DNA of 33,246 nt, taken from an uncultured Pseudomonadota bacterium. GTDB lineage: Bacteria > Pseudomonadota > Gammaproteobacteria > Burkholderiales > SG8-39. The notes under the pieces are model-generated. The model had not been told where the DNA came from and ran no database searches. It saw nothing but the letters and a program-made list of their open reading frames with translations. Positions 21,851 to 29,831 of this stretch are shown here, one piece after another. Position numbers and translations under genes: made by a program. Position 1 is the first letter of the stretch; every line of letters starts with the position of its first letter. Location of the stretch: positions 1-33,246 of the forward strand of contig CAITSH010000001.1 of the NCBI GenBank assembly GCA_903895005.1. The letters run 5' to 3'.

Positions 21851-23011
21851 TCAGGGCTGGTAATTGCCGTTGAGGATTTCGCGGGCGATGGAATTGCGGT
21901 GGATCTCAGTCGTGCCATAGCCGATGGACATGCCGCGCACATCGCGAAAATGCCGTTCGTAGGGATATTCTTCCGATAGTCCGCAGGCACCTGCGAGCTG
22001 TATGGCCTGGTTGGTAACACGGACCGCCATTTCGTTGACATAGGTTTTCGTGACCGAGGTATCGACAATGCTGCCTTTGCCGGCATCAACGCGATTGGCC
22101 GCGCGGTAAAGCAGGGCCCGCGCCGCCTCGATGTCGATCGCCATGTCGGCGAGCTTCCATTGCAGACCCTGGTTTTCAGCCAGCGGCCGGCCAAACTGGT
22201 TGCGATCCTTGAGGTGTTGAACGATGCTGGTGAACGCGGCCTCGGCCACCCCAAGGCAAATCGGCGGGTTGCCGGTGATGCGGTCGGCATCAAGCACCCT
22301 TAGCAAATCGCGCATGCGCCCGGCGGGCAGTAACAGGTTGGACGCCGGAACTCGGCAATCCTGGAACACCAGTTCGGCCATGCCGGTGCCGCGTAAGCCA
22401 AGCAAATCAAGATGCTTGCCTATACTGAAGCCGGGCGTGTCGCGCTCAATCAACAGCGCACCGACGCCGCGCATGCCTGGGGCCGGATCGAGCCGGACCA
22501 GGACCAGGAACAGATCGGATACCTGCGCGCCCGTGCACCAAAGCTTGCTGCCGTTGACCACATAATGATCGCCATCGAGTACCGCCCTGGTCTGCACGTT
22601 CCCCACGTCCGATCCGGCATTGGGCTCGGACATGCTCCAGGCAGCGAACAATTCGCCCTTGGCGAAACGCGGCAGGTAGCGCGCTTTTTGTTCGTCAGAA
22701 CCAATCTCAAGGATTGCGCGCGGGGTCGCTCCGTCAGTGCACGAAAACAGGATCGCCGTATTGGCACACGCGCGAGCGAGCTCCTCCACGATCAACACCG
22801 TTTCAAGCAACCCGAGTTCACTCCCGCCGAATACTTCGGGCATGAACACACCGGTGTAACCGTGTTTTGCCAGTATCTTGACGTTATCAATAGGCGGCTT
22901 GTATTGGCGGTCCGCCGCAGCCGCACCCGGTGCGAAATGCTCAGCCGCGAGCGCCCGCACCGTATCTCGGATCAGGCGTTGCTCGTCGTTGAGTTCAAAC
23001 GTGTCGTTCAT
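21851..23011 (-). CDS. Acyl-CoA dehydrogenase-like protein lacking the usual catalytic glutamate
   Basis: 386-residue acyl-CoA dehydrogenase fold: FAAWSMSEPNAGSDV and LWCTGAQVSDLF contact FAD, followed by the QFGRPLAENQGLQ and QLAGACGLSEEYPYERHFRDVRG regions. At the MCAD catalytic position the motif reads SIGYGTTEI, so the glutamate is Y365. At the isovaleryl-CoA dehydrogenase alternative position (DLER in that enzyme) the residue is D243 (DADR). Tyr comes from a clear TAT codon. ATG 23011 is preferred, with GGAG eleven bases upstream and normal family length; an in-frame ATG at 23041 adds ten residues. It may use Asp as the base, as nitroalkane oxidase does at the MCAD site, or have altered chemistry. 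Confidence 0.9.
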   Translation of the reverse strand: MNDTFELNDEQRLIRDTVRALAAEHFAPGAAAADRQYKPPIDNVKILAKHGYTGVFMPEVFGGSELGLLETVLIVEELARACANTAILFSCTDGATPRAILEIGSDEQKARYLPRFAKGELFAAWSMSEPNAGSDVGNVQTRAVLDGDHYVVNGSKLWCTGAQVSDLFLVLVRLDPAPGMRGVGALLIERDTPGFSIGKHLDLLGLRGTGMAELVFQDCRVPASNLLLPAGRMRDLLRVLDADRITGNPPICLGVAEAAFTSIVQHLKDRNQFGRPLAENQGLQWKLADMAIDIEAARALLYRAANRVDAGKGSIVDTSVTKTYVNEMAVRVTNQAIQLAGACGLSEEYPYERHFRDVRGMSIGYGTTEIHRNSIAREILNGNYQP

Positions 23012-23076
23012 GGATCCAAATTCTCCGAAAATTTCCGTCATTGCCTCATCGCGCGGGGCGCCGGCCAGCGCTTCAC

Positions 23077-24054
23077 CTATTCGCCCTTGGCACCCGTGAG
23101 CTTGATGATCCGCGTATAAGTGCCGGCCTCTTTTTGCATGAAGGCGGTGAATTCCTCCGGCGCAGATGGCGCAGACTCGACACCAAGGGCGGCAAGCCTT
23201 GCCCGCACGTCCGGATTGTTCAGGGCGCGCGCGACCTCGCGACTCATGCGCGCAACGATATCCTTCGGTGTACCCGCGGGGAATGCCGAGCCATACCAGG
23301 TCATGAATGCAAAATCAGACAACCCGGACTCCCCAACGGTCGGAATCTCGGGCGCGCTGGCCTGGCGCTTCGGGCTGGAAACCGCAAGGCCTGCGAGCTT
23401 CCCGGCCTTTATGTGCGGCAATCCGGAGGACATGCCCGTGAACATCACGTCCACCTGGCCCCCAACCACATCGGTTACCGCCGGCGCCACGCCCTTGTAC
23501 GGCACATGGGTCATAGTCGTTCCGGACAGGTTCATGAACCATTCCATGGCGAGGTAATGCGGCGTGCCGTTGCCTATTGAGGCGTAGTTGATCTTGCCCG
23601 GCTGCGACTTTGCGAGCGCAATGAGCTCTGCAACCGATTTGACCTGCAGGGATGGTTTGGCGATAAGCACGAATGGCACAAAAACCAGCTGGCTGACGGG
23701 CTCAAAATCCCGCAGTGAGTCATAGGGCAATTTGGGGAAAAAATTCGGGTTGATGGAATGCGAGTCGGTGATCATGCCGAAGGTGTAACCATCGGGCGGC
23801 GCCTTCGCCAGCATATCGGTGCCAATAATGGTGCTCGCGCCGGGTTTGTTGTCAACCACCACGGCCTGCCCCAGACTCTCGGCGATTTTGGGCGCGATAA
23901 GCCGCGCAACGATGTCGGCGCCCCCCCCCGGCGGGTAGGGCACAATGAATCGAATGGACTTGTTCGGCCAGGCCTGCGCGAGCGTGCTGCCTGAAAACAC
24001 CAGTGCGGCAAGAAAAATGGCGGCGCGCGCGAATGCGCGATTGTCGATCGTCAT
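23077..24054 (-). CDS. Bug/TctC-family periplasmic binding protein 3
   Basis: 325-residue solute-binding protein with a signal peptide (FARAAIFLAALVFSGSTLAQA), then WPNKSIRFIVPYPPGGGADIVAR, VVDNKPGASTIIG and PPDGYTFGM. ATG 24054 is clearly the start since GGAGGAG lies seven bases upstream; an ATG at 24072 would put that ribosome-binding site inside the gene. The PYPPGGGA loop is encoded by a run of nine G on the coding strand (23921-23929), a slippage-prone tract. It lies second in the cluster, between the lyase and the dehydrogenase-like gene. The ligand is presumably a carboxylate processed by the cluster. Confidence 0.92.
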   Translation of the reverse strand: MTIDNRAFARAAIFLAALVFSGSTLAQAWPNKSIRFIVPYPPGGGADIVARLIAPKIAESLGQAVVVDNKPGASTIIGTDMLAKAPPDGYTFGMITDSHSINPNFFPKLPYDSLRDFEPVSQLVFVPFVLIAKPSLQVKSVAELIALAKSQPGKINYASIGNGTPHYLAMEWFMNLSGTTMTHVPYKGVAPAVTDVVGGQVDVMFTGMSSGLPHIKAGKLAGLAVSSPKRQASAPEIPTVGESGLSDFAFMTWYGSAFPAGTPKDIVARMSREVARALNNPDVRARLAALGVESAPSAPEEFTAFMQKEAGTYTRIIKLTGAKGE

Positions 24055-24084
24055 GCGGTTCTCCTCCTGCATCGCGAAAGCGTC

Positions 24085-24867
24085 TTATTTTTTGTTGCGG
24101 GCGTACTCGCTGGCTTCTTCTTCGGCCCGCATCCAGATTTCCTTGGCAATGGGTTCGCTTTGTTCCTCGACGAGGTGGCCAACGAGACCGACGGCGCGCC
24201 CGATCACGGCAATGCCGCGGGCGGCCTTCCAGGAGATGCCCAGTTCGCAGCAAATCGCGCCTATGGCCCCGGTTGCATTGATCGGCAAAGGACGTTTGTA
24301 GACCCGCTCTGCCTCGGCGGCGATGGCCTCCATGAGAGCAATATAGCGACCGCGCAAACCGTTCTCGCCAGCAATCTCAAAAAGGCGCGGCGCGCGCGGA
24401 TCAACCGGCTTGTGCAGGTTGTGCCCGATGCCCGGAAGGATGGTCCCGCGCGCCTTGTAGTCTGCAACAATGCGCGCCGCCACCGGCCCGAGCTCGGCGG
24501 CCGGATCGGGGGGCAATGACTCGTGCAATATGCGCGCCGCACCCTCGGCGGTACCGGCGAAGGTCGTGCCCATGCCGCAAAGTCCAGCGGCCACGGCCGC
24601 TTGCAGGGATTCGGGCGCCCCCATGTAAATGAGCCGACTGGCGATGGCCATGGGAGTAAGGCCGTGCTCGACCAGTGTCACCAGGATGGCGTTGAATACC
24701 GTCGATTGCTGGGGTGTGGGGAGCTTCCCGAGAATTTCCAGAAAAGCCATGTCTCCAAGGTTTAGCTTGCCAAGGATGTCGCCCGGCAGGTCAAGCCCCT
24801 TTACCGTGATCCGATCAGTAGTACTCCATCCCATTTCGCTTTTCAGCGGAACCGGTGTCCTGGCCAT
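24085..24867 (-). CDS. Citrate-synthase-fold citryl-CoA lyase-like protein
   Basis: 260-residue protein resembling the short citryl-CoA lyase/ATP-citrate-lyase C-terminal domain. Visible family parts are LVEHGLTP (H68), the glycine-rich GMGTTFAGTAEGAARIL, LPGIGHNLHKPVDPRAPRL (H149) and the C-terminal AVGLVGHLVEEQ. The segment that reads NVDG in ACLY, with the catalytic aspartate, is here NATG, so that residue is T199. It would carry out a Claisen or retro-Claisen reaction on an acyl-CoA, possibly releasing acetyl-CoA, with the altered residue implying a different substrate or mechanism. It is the first gene of the cluster, has an AGGAGG-type site before ATG 24867, and is divergent from the LysR gene. 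Confidence 0.85.
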   Translation of the reverse strand: MARTPVPLKSEMGWSTTDRITVKGLDLPGDILGKLNLGDMAFLEILGKLPTPQQSTVFNAILVTLVEHGLTPMAIASRLIYMGAPESLQAAVAAGLCGMGTTFAGTAEGAARILHESLPPDPAAELGPVAARIVADYKARGTILPGIGHNLHKPVDPRAPRLFEIAGENGLRGRYIALMEAIAAEAERVYKRPLPINATGAIGAICCELGISWKAARGIAVIGRAVGLVGHLVEEQSEPIAKEIWMRAEEEASEYARNKK

Positions 24868-25023
24868 CCTGCCTCCTCCTCGTTGGTACTTGTGTGTTTT
24901 TGGTTAATTCTCCCGAGCGGCGATCTCTATGCTGGATCACTCTAATTTGACCGGGAGCGCGAAAGAATAGAAACTGCGGCTGGATTTGTCCAATTGATAT
25001 TAGCCATGACAAGTATGTGATTT
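24868..25023. promoter_or_regulatory. Divergent promoter region of the catabolic cluster and its LysR regulator
   Basis: This 156-base region separates the first catabolic gene from the LysR gene. It contains ATC-N9-GAT at 24923-24937, the core pattern of NodD-type nod boxes. A second dyad, TTGTC (24986-24990) and GACAA (25008-25012) with a 17-base spacer, lies close to the regulator start and could be its autoregulatory site. The position and the NodD/NahR-like regulator make both credible LysR operators; neither is proven. Confidence 0.5.
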
Positions 25024-25971
25024 ATGAATATACAAACCTTTGACCTTAACCTGCTGCTGGCCTTCGACGCTCTCTATAGCGAGCGCAACGTCACACGGGC
25101 CGGGGCCAGGATAGGTCTGTCGCAACCATCAATGAGCAACGCTCTCACCCGTTTGCGCAAGCTATGTGACGATCCGCTGTTCGTTCGAACACGGATCGGC
25201 ATGGAACCAACGCCACTGGCACAAAAACTTGCCGTCCCTGTGCAGCAGGGGCTAGAAACGCTAAAAATCGGACTCGAACAGCCATTCGGCTTCGACCCGG
25301 TGAGCTCGGACCGCACCTTCCACCTGGTCATGTCTGACATTGCCGAGATCAGCGTGCTGCCGCGGTTGATGGCCGCGCTCAAGCGCGCTGCGCCAAACGT
25401 AAACATCGTCGCGACGCAGGTTCCGCGCGATCGGTTCCGATCAGTACTCGAAAATGGCGAGGCCGACCTCGCCTTGGGTAATCTGCCCGAGCTAAAAAGC
25501 GGTTTTTACCAACAGCGCTTATTCCAGGACAACTACGTCTGCCTGGCGCGGAGCAACCATCCCGATATCGGCGACCGCCTCAGTCTGCGACAGTACATGC
25601 AGGGCTCGCACATCCAGGTGAGTACCAGCGTGGGTGACACCATCATCAACCACGAATTGGCCAAGCGCCGATTGCAACGGCGCATCGCGCTGCAGGTGCC
25701 GCACTTTTTGGTGGTGACCGTGATTGTGATGCACAGTGACCTGTTGGTGACCATTCCCTCGACGGTAGTCAGCCTGCTGCGCACCATGGAGCGCGTCAAG
25801 GTCATGAAGCTGCCTTTCGCCATTCCGGACGCCAACGTACGGCAATTCTGGCATCAGCGCTACCACCACGATCCGGCCAACCGCTGGCTACGCCGGTTGA
25901 TTGCCGGGATATTCCTGGATAAAACGCCCCCGACCGAGGGCAAGCGCGAACGTCGCTCAAACGCGCCCTAG
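25024..25971 (+). CDS. LysR-family transcriptional regulator (NodD/NahR-like subgroup)
   Basis: 315-residue LysR regulator. The winged helix occupies about 1-62 (FDLNLLLAFDALYSERNVTR, then GLSQPSMSNALTRLRKLCDDPLFVRT), in the form typical of the NodD/NahR/LinR group. The effector domain starts near 90 (FHLVMSDIAEISVLPRLM) and is of PBP type II. It stands divergent from the eleven-gene cluster, the usual arrangement for a LysR activator of a catabolic operon that senses the substrate or an intermediate. The stop is 14 bases from the convergent EF-hand gene stop, with no room for a terminator. Control of the cluster is inferred from position. Confidence 0.93.
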   Translation: MNIQTFDLNLLLAFDALYSERNVTRAGARIGLSQPSMSNALTRLRKLCDDPLFVRTRIGMEPTPLAQKLAVPVQQGLETLKIGLEQPFGFDPVSSDRTFHLVMSDIAEISVLPRLMAALKRAAPNVNIVATQVPRDRFRSVLENGEADLALGNLPELKSGFYQQRLFQDNYVCLARSNHPDIGDRLSLRQYMQGSHIQVSTSVGDTIINHELAKRRLQRRIALQVPHFLVVTVIVMHSDLLVTIPSTVVSLLRTMERVKVMKLPFAIPDANVRQFWHQRYHHDPANRWLRRLIAGIFLDKTPPTEGKRERRSNAP

Positions 25972-25985
25972 CAGCGCCGGCCATT

Positions 25986-26468
25986 TCAGGACTTGGGCTT
26001 TACGCCTCGCGTTTCACGCCTCACACGCAGATAGGCACGCAGTTCCTCGAGAGAAATATTGCCATCCGAATTAGCGTCAATGACGTCAAACCGGCCGGCG
26101 GCGCGTGACATACCCTGTCGGACTTCCTGGCGACTGAGCAAGCCGTCGGCGTTTTTGTCGGCACGGGAGAATTCCTCGGCGAGGCCGCCCTTGCTGCGGC
26201 GGCTTGCGCCGCGCGCGTCGCGCCCCCTGCTCCAGGCGCGCAATTCATCGGGCGTGATCTGCCCGTCCCGATTGGCGTCAATGGCATCAAAGCCGGCGTC
26301 AAGCTCGGGTGATGCCTTGGCCTCGGCGCGCGAAATCATGCCGTTTCGATCCGTGTCTATTGCTTGCAAACGCTTGCCGGTTCGATGACCCGGCGCAGCG
26401 GCGAGCAGGCCGGGCGCGAGAAGGAGCAAGGTAGCGAAAAAGCGTGCTGGAAAGAAAAAAAACGGCAT
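25986..26468 (-). CDS. Secreted EF-hand protein 2
   Basis: 160-residue protein with an N-terminal signal-like segment (PFFFFPARFFATLLLLAPGLLAAA) and four EF-hand loops: DTDRNGMISRAE, DANRDGQITPDE, DKNADGLLSRQE and DANSDGNISLEE. All keep the Asp at position 1 and Glu at 12; the first has Asn in place of Asp at position 5. It is a distant paralogue of the EF-hand protein at 12790-13470 but without the long linkers. The start at 26468 has no clear ribosome-binding site. It may be co-transcribed with the membrane protease gene upstream (39-base gap), suggesting a calcium-linked role in the periplasm. Confidence 0.85.
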   Translation of the reverse strand: MPFFFFPARFFATLLLLAPGLLAAAPGHRTGKRLQAIDTDRNGMISRAEAKASPELDAGFDAIDANRDGQITPDELRAWSRGRDARGASRRSKGGLAEEFSRADKNADGLLSRQEVRQGMSRAAGRFDVIDANSDGNISLEELRAYLRVRRETRGVKPKS

Positions 26469-26507
26469 GCTCAGGATAACGGCGTAGCCGCTCCCGGGTT
26501 GACCGCG

Positions 26508-27929
26508 CTAGCGATGCGCGCGTGCGGTGCCGATGTGCAGTCCGGCCTGCTTGATATTGGCGCGCGATTTCAGGCGCGTCTCCAATTCACCGAGCTTTTC
26601 CCGCATGGCTGCGCCGACCCATATCTGAGGCGCGGACGCTTCCAGCTTTTCCGAGCGCTCGCGCGCGACAATGCTGCGCTTGGCCATGTCGAAGGCATCA
26701 ATGAAAGAAAGGCTGCGACGCAGCGCTTCATGAAAATAGGCGCGGCCAAAATAGGTGAATTCCTCTTCGTTGGCACAGCCGAAAGACTGGCGGTCGGCCG
26801 ATGACGCCGTGACGATGAGGGTATTGTCGTCCTTCAAGGGCTCGATGAACCCGCCCGAATAGCACGCCGATATCACCAGCGCCTTCCACTTGATGCCGCT
26901 CTCGGCGAGGATGCGCGAAAGGGCCGCGGGCGAGAGCTGCGCGAGCTCGAGCGGCGGCAGCTCAAAGGCGAGTTCGTGTTGCGCCGAACCGTGCGTGGTG
27001 ATGTAGAGCAGCAGCACGTCCTCGTCGGGGTTCATCACCGCAGCGATGCGCGCGAGCGCAAGGCGCAGGTGGGTGACGGTGGCGATGGGGATTTCGCCCA
27101 GGGTCTGGGGATTGTTCGACAACAGGACATTGCGTCCACCCGTGTCAAAGCGCTCTCCCAGCAATTGGTCGACCACCACCAGCTCCCTGGCGAACACATC
27201 CTGTGCGCCGAACGGGGCCATGCCGAGAAAATACAAATCCGTGACGCCGGGACGCTCGGGCTCGAGTTTGTCGAGCTCGTCGATCAGCAGGGGAGTTTGC
27301 GCATGGAACATCTGCTCCTGCGCGATCGAGGCCACAGGTCCATCTTTACCGCCACCATCTGAAGCGGACTGCCACAATTCGGCGCGCGGCAACGCGAATA
27401 CAAACACGGCGAGCAGCGCCGTCAACATGGCGCCGGCGACCAGCGCGCGCGGACGACTCCACCAGCCCAGCAACATCACAACCCGGAAAATCACAGCGAT
27501 CGACCAGCCAAAGTAGGCGTAATAGAGAACGCCGGATACAGCAGCTGGCAGGGCCTCGGACATCACCGCCAGTTGCAGGACGGTGCCAATGACCTCAAAC
27601 ACGGCATCGGAGGCGATTAGCACCAGCGCAAAGGCCAGCATCAACTCGCGACGGTTGTACAAGTGCGCGATCAGCAGGCAAACAAGCAGCGTGAGCGGCA
27701 CCTGCAACATGGGCACCGTCAGCGCCGCAGCATTGAACGCCCCCGGAAACCCGATACGCAACATGCCTGCTGCGAGCCAGACCAACAGGTTGAACACGAA
27801 CAACACGACGTAGTCTTCCGGGGAAACGCGAAAATCAAGCGCCCTCACCCTCAGGAACAGTGCCAGACGGATTCCCGAATTGACGTTTTGCTTGAGGTCG
27901 CGCAACGAACGCATGAAAGCCGCGCGCAC
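26508..27929 (-). CDS. Membrane-tethered C13 (legumain-like, clan CD) caspase-fold protease
   Basis: 473-residue protein. Residues 1-180 hold about five membrane helices (starting near 39, 68, 97, 130 and 160). A soluble domain of clan CD cysteine peptidase type follows, with the histidine in LLLYITTHGSA (H313) and the cysteine in ALVISACYSGGF (C356), matching the Peptidase_C13 dyad. The FLGMAPFGAQDVF and LLSNNPQT segments before it are also family-like. GTG 27929 directly follows the cca stop and has AGGAGG four bases upstream; ATG 27914 is a weaker alternative. C13 peptidases cut after Asn or Asp or act as transamidases. The topology puts the catalytic domain beside the membrane, but which side is not clear. 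The function in bacteria is poorly known. Confidence 0.85.
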   Translation of the reverse strand: MRAAFMRSLRDLKQNVNSGIRLALFLRVRALDFRVSPEDYVVLFVFNLLVWLAAGMLRIGFPGAFNAAALTVPMLQVPLTLLVCLLIAHLYNRRELMLAFALVLIASDAVFEVIGTVLQLAVMSEALPAAVSGVLYYAYFGWSIAVIFRVVMLLGWWSRPRALVAGAMLTALLAVFVFALPRAELWQSASDGGGKDGPVASIAQEQMFHAQTPLLIDELDKLEPERPGVTDLYFLGMAPFGAQDVFARELVVVDQLLGERFDTGGRNVLLSNNPQTLGEIPIATVTHLRLALARIAAVMNPDEDVLLLYITTHGSAQHELAFELPPLELAQLSPAALSRILAESGIKWKALVISACYSGGFIEPLKDDNTLIVTASSADRQSFGCANEEEFTYFGRAYFHEALRRSLSFIDAFDMAKRSIVARERSEKLEASAPQIWVGAAMREKLGELETRLKSRANIKQAGLHIGTARAHR

Positions 27930-29108
27930 TCAGCCTCCTGCGGCCGGCCGGCCGTCGCCGTACATTTCTGCAGCAAGAGCGGCAGTAACCGCGGCGACGC
28001 GCGCTTCAAGTACCCGAGCCTGGATAGCGGCCGGGTCGACACGCTTGGCGATGGCCCCCGCATCGACAGCAGAAGCAGCGGACAACGCCTTTTCCATGCG
28101 CCCGCGCGCCGGCCATGGCGGGCACCCGCTGGCCAGCGCTCCGCTTTGCGTTGACGCGCCGCTTTGGCGCACCCATTCGCATTCGCACACATCAAGCAGG
28201 TGGTTAAACCGCTCCTCCCGCCGGTAGGCGTCGCCCGCTTGCAACAGGGCCACCAGCTCTTCGGCCGCCGCCCCCTGCGCAGCGGCTATCCGCGCATACA
28301 ACCTGGAACCGAGGACTGCGAGGTCACGACACTCCCCGGGTGCCTTGACGCGCTGCGCAAAGTCCTCGGCCTGCGCACCGGCAAGCCCGATGGCACAGGC
28401 GCCAAAACGCACCGCGAGGGGAAATTTCCGGCTTGCGGCGTAATCGAGTCCACGCAACGCAGGCAGCGGGTCGGCGGCATGCGCACCGGCCTCCGGAAAA
28501 ATGGCTGAGAACGCGCCGCTTTGCGAAAGCACTTCAAACATCCGCGCCGGCGCCGCTTCCATCAGGCCTTTGGCCAGCTCCTGCCAAACGCGCTCGGGCA
28601 CCAGTGCATCGACCTCGCCCGAGTCGGCCATGCTGCGCATCAGCGCGAGGGTATCGGGCGCAATGGAAAAACCAAAGCGCGCGGCAAAGCGTGCACCGCG
28701 CAAAATACGCACGGGATCTTCGGCGAATGCGGTACCGACATGACGCAACACTCGGGCTTTCAGATCGGCCTGGCCGCCATGGGGATCGATCAGCACGCCG
28801 TTGGGATCGCAGGCCATCGCGTTAATGGTGAAATCGCGGCGAGAGAGATCCTGCTCAAGAGTGACGTCCGGTGCCGCGTAAACCTGAAAGCCCTTGTAAC
28901 CGGGCCCCGTCTTGCGCTCGGTGCGCGCGAGAGCGTACTCTTCGTGGGTTTTCGGGTGCAGGAACACCGGAAAATCCTTGCCGACCGGCGTGTAGCCGAG
29001 GCGGGTCATTTCTTCCGGCGTCGCGCCCACAACGACATAGTCGCGGTCCACAACGGGCAGACCGAGCAGCCGGTCGCGGACCGCACCGCCCACCTCAAAG
29101 ATATTCAT
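27930..29108 (-). CDS. cca: CCA-adding tRNA nucleotidyltransferase, HD domain signature absent
   Basis: 392-residue class II CCA-adding enzyme that builds or repairs the tRNA 3' CCA end. The N-terminal catalytic half is nearly textbook: [21 protein letters not shown] with the metal-binding Asp pair, [23 protein letters not shown], and [10 protein letters not shown]. The neck follows, with [20 protein letters not shown]. coli Cca has the HD phosphohydrolase signature in FATLCHDLGK; here the aligned region reads FGACAIGLA, and no HD pair is seen, so the extra phosphatase activities are probably absent. The C-terminus is Ala-rich and poorly conserved. The stop abuts the protease start, so the two are probably co-transcribed. 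Confidence 0.93.
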   Translation of the reverse strand: MNIFEVGGAVRDRLLGLPVVDRDYVVVGATPEEMTRLGYTPVGKDFPVFLHPKTHEEYALARTERKTGPGYKGFQVYAAPDVTLEQDLSRRDFTINAMACDPNGVLIDPHGGQADLKARVLRHVGTAFAEDPVRILRGARFAARFGFSIAPDTLALMRSMADSGEVDALVPERVWQELAKGLMEAAPARMFEVLSQSGAFSAIFPEAGAHAADPLPALRGLDYAASRKFPLAVRFGACAIGLAGAQAEDFAQRVKAPGECRDLAVLGSRLYARIAAAQGAAAEELVALLQAGDAYRREERFNHLLDVCECEWVRQSGASTQSGALASGCPPWPARGRMEKALSAASAVDAGAIAKRVDPAAIQARVLEARVAAVTAALAAEMYGDGRPAAGG

Positions 29109-29164
29109 GTGATGCCGCCATCATGCGGTGCAAATGCCGGCAATGGCCGCGCCCGTCACGCCCG

Positions 29165-29824
29165 TCACGCATAAGGCTCATCGGCGCGAACAAACTCCGT
29201 CTCCGCGCGCGCGCCATCCATCCATTCGCGCACCGCAGCCAGTTTGCGCACGGCATCGCAATATCGCAGCGCCTCGTCCGGCAGGGCGACGGCATAGGTC
29301 ATGAAGCGCATCACGACGGGCGCGAAATACGCATCGATCGCACCGAATGCGCCGAACAACATGTCACCGGCCTCATTACGCCGTTCACGACAACTCTCCC
29401 AGAGCATGCAGATGCGATCTATGTCGCGCTGCACGTCCGCACTCATGCCCCCGCCCGGATGCGATGCGCGGATGTTCATGGGCATGGCGCTGCGCAGGTT
29501 GCGGAATCCACCGTGCATTTCAGCGCACGCGGCGCGCGCCAGCTGCCGCGCACGCGCATCCGCGGGCCACAGGCGTTGTTGCGGAAACAACTCGGCAAGT
29601 GTTTCGCAAATGGCGAGCGAATCCCAGACCGGGGCACCGTCAATCAACAGCAACGGAACCTGTCCGTTGGGCGAGGGGTATTCACCGATGCCGCGAACCT
29701 TTGCATCGTCGGTAAACTTGAGTTGAATTTCCTCGAACGCAATGCCCGGCTGGCGCAAAGCCACCCACGGCCGCATCGACCAGGACGAATAGTTCTTGTT
29801 GGCGATGACGAGCTGCAGCCGCAT
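29165..29824 (-). CDS. Glutathione S-transferase family protein
   Basis: 219-residue GST of the bacterial type with the N-terminal VIANKNYSSWSMRPWVAL, in which a Ser of YSSWS is the likely glutathione-activating residue, followed by GQVPLLLIDG (cis-Pro) and VWDSLAICETLAELFP. The helical domain has HGGFRNLRSAMPMNI and FGAFGAIDAYFAPVVMRF. ATG 29824 lies seven bases after the stop of the NDUFA9-like gene; the longer open frame to 29965 overlaps that gene. It is part of a likely slt-NDUFA9-GST-cca operon. It is unrelated in detail to the YfcG-like protein at 10898-11518. The substrate is unknown. Confidence 0.9.
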   Translation of the reverse strand: MRLQLVIANKNYSSWSMRPWVALRQPGIAFEEIQLKFTDDAKVRGIGEYPSPNGQVPLLLIDGAPVWDSLAICETLAELFPQQRLWPADARARQLARAACAEMHGGFRNLRSAMPMNIRASHPGGGMSADVQRDIDRICMLWESCRERRNEAGDMLFGAFGAIDAYFAPVVMRFMTYAVALPDEALRYCDAVRKLAAVREWMDGARAETEFVRADEPYA

Positions 29825-29831
29825 GGGACCG

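Noticed and set aside
14822..24054. Repeated Bug genes as a recent tandem duplication or mobile element
   Set aside because: The three proteins are quite different in sequence outside the family motifs, and no terminal repeats or transposase genes are seen.
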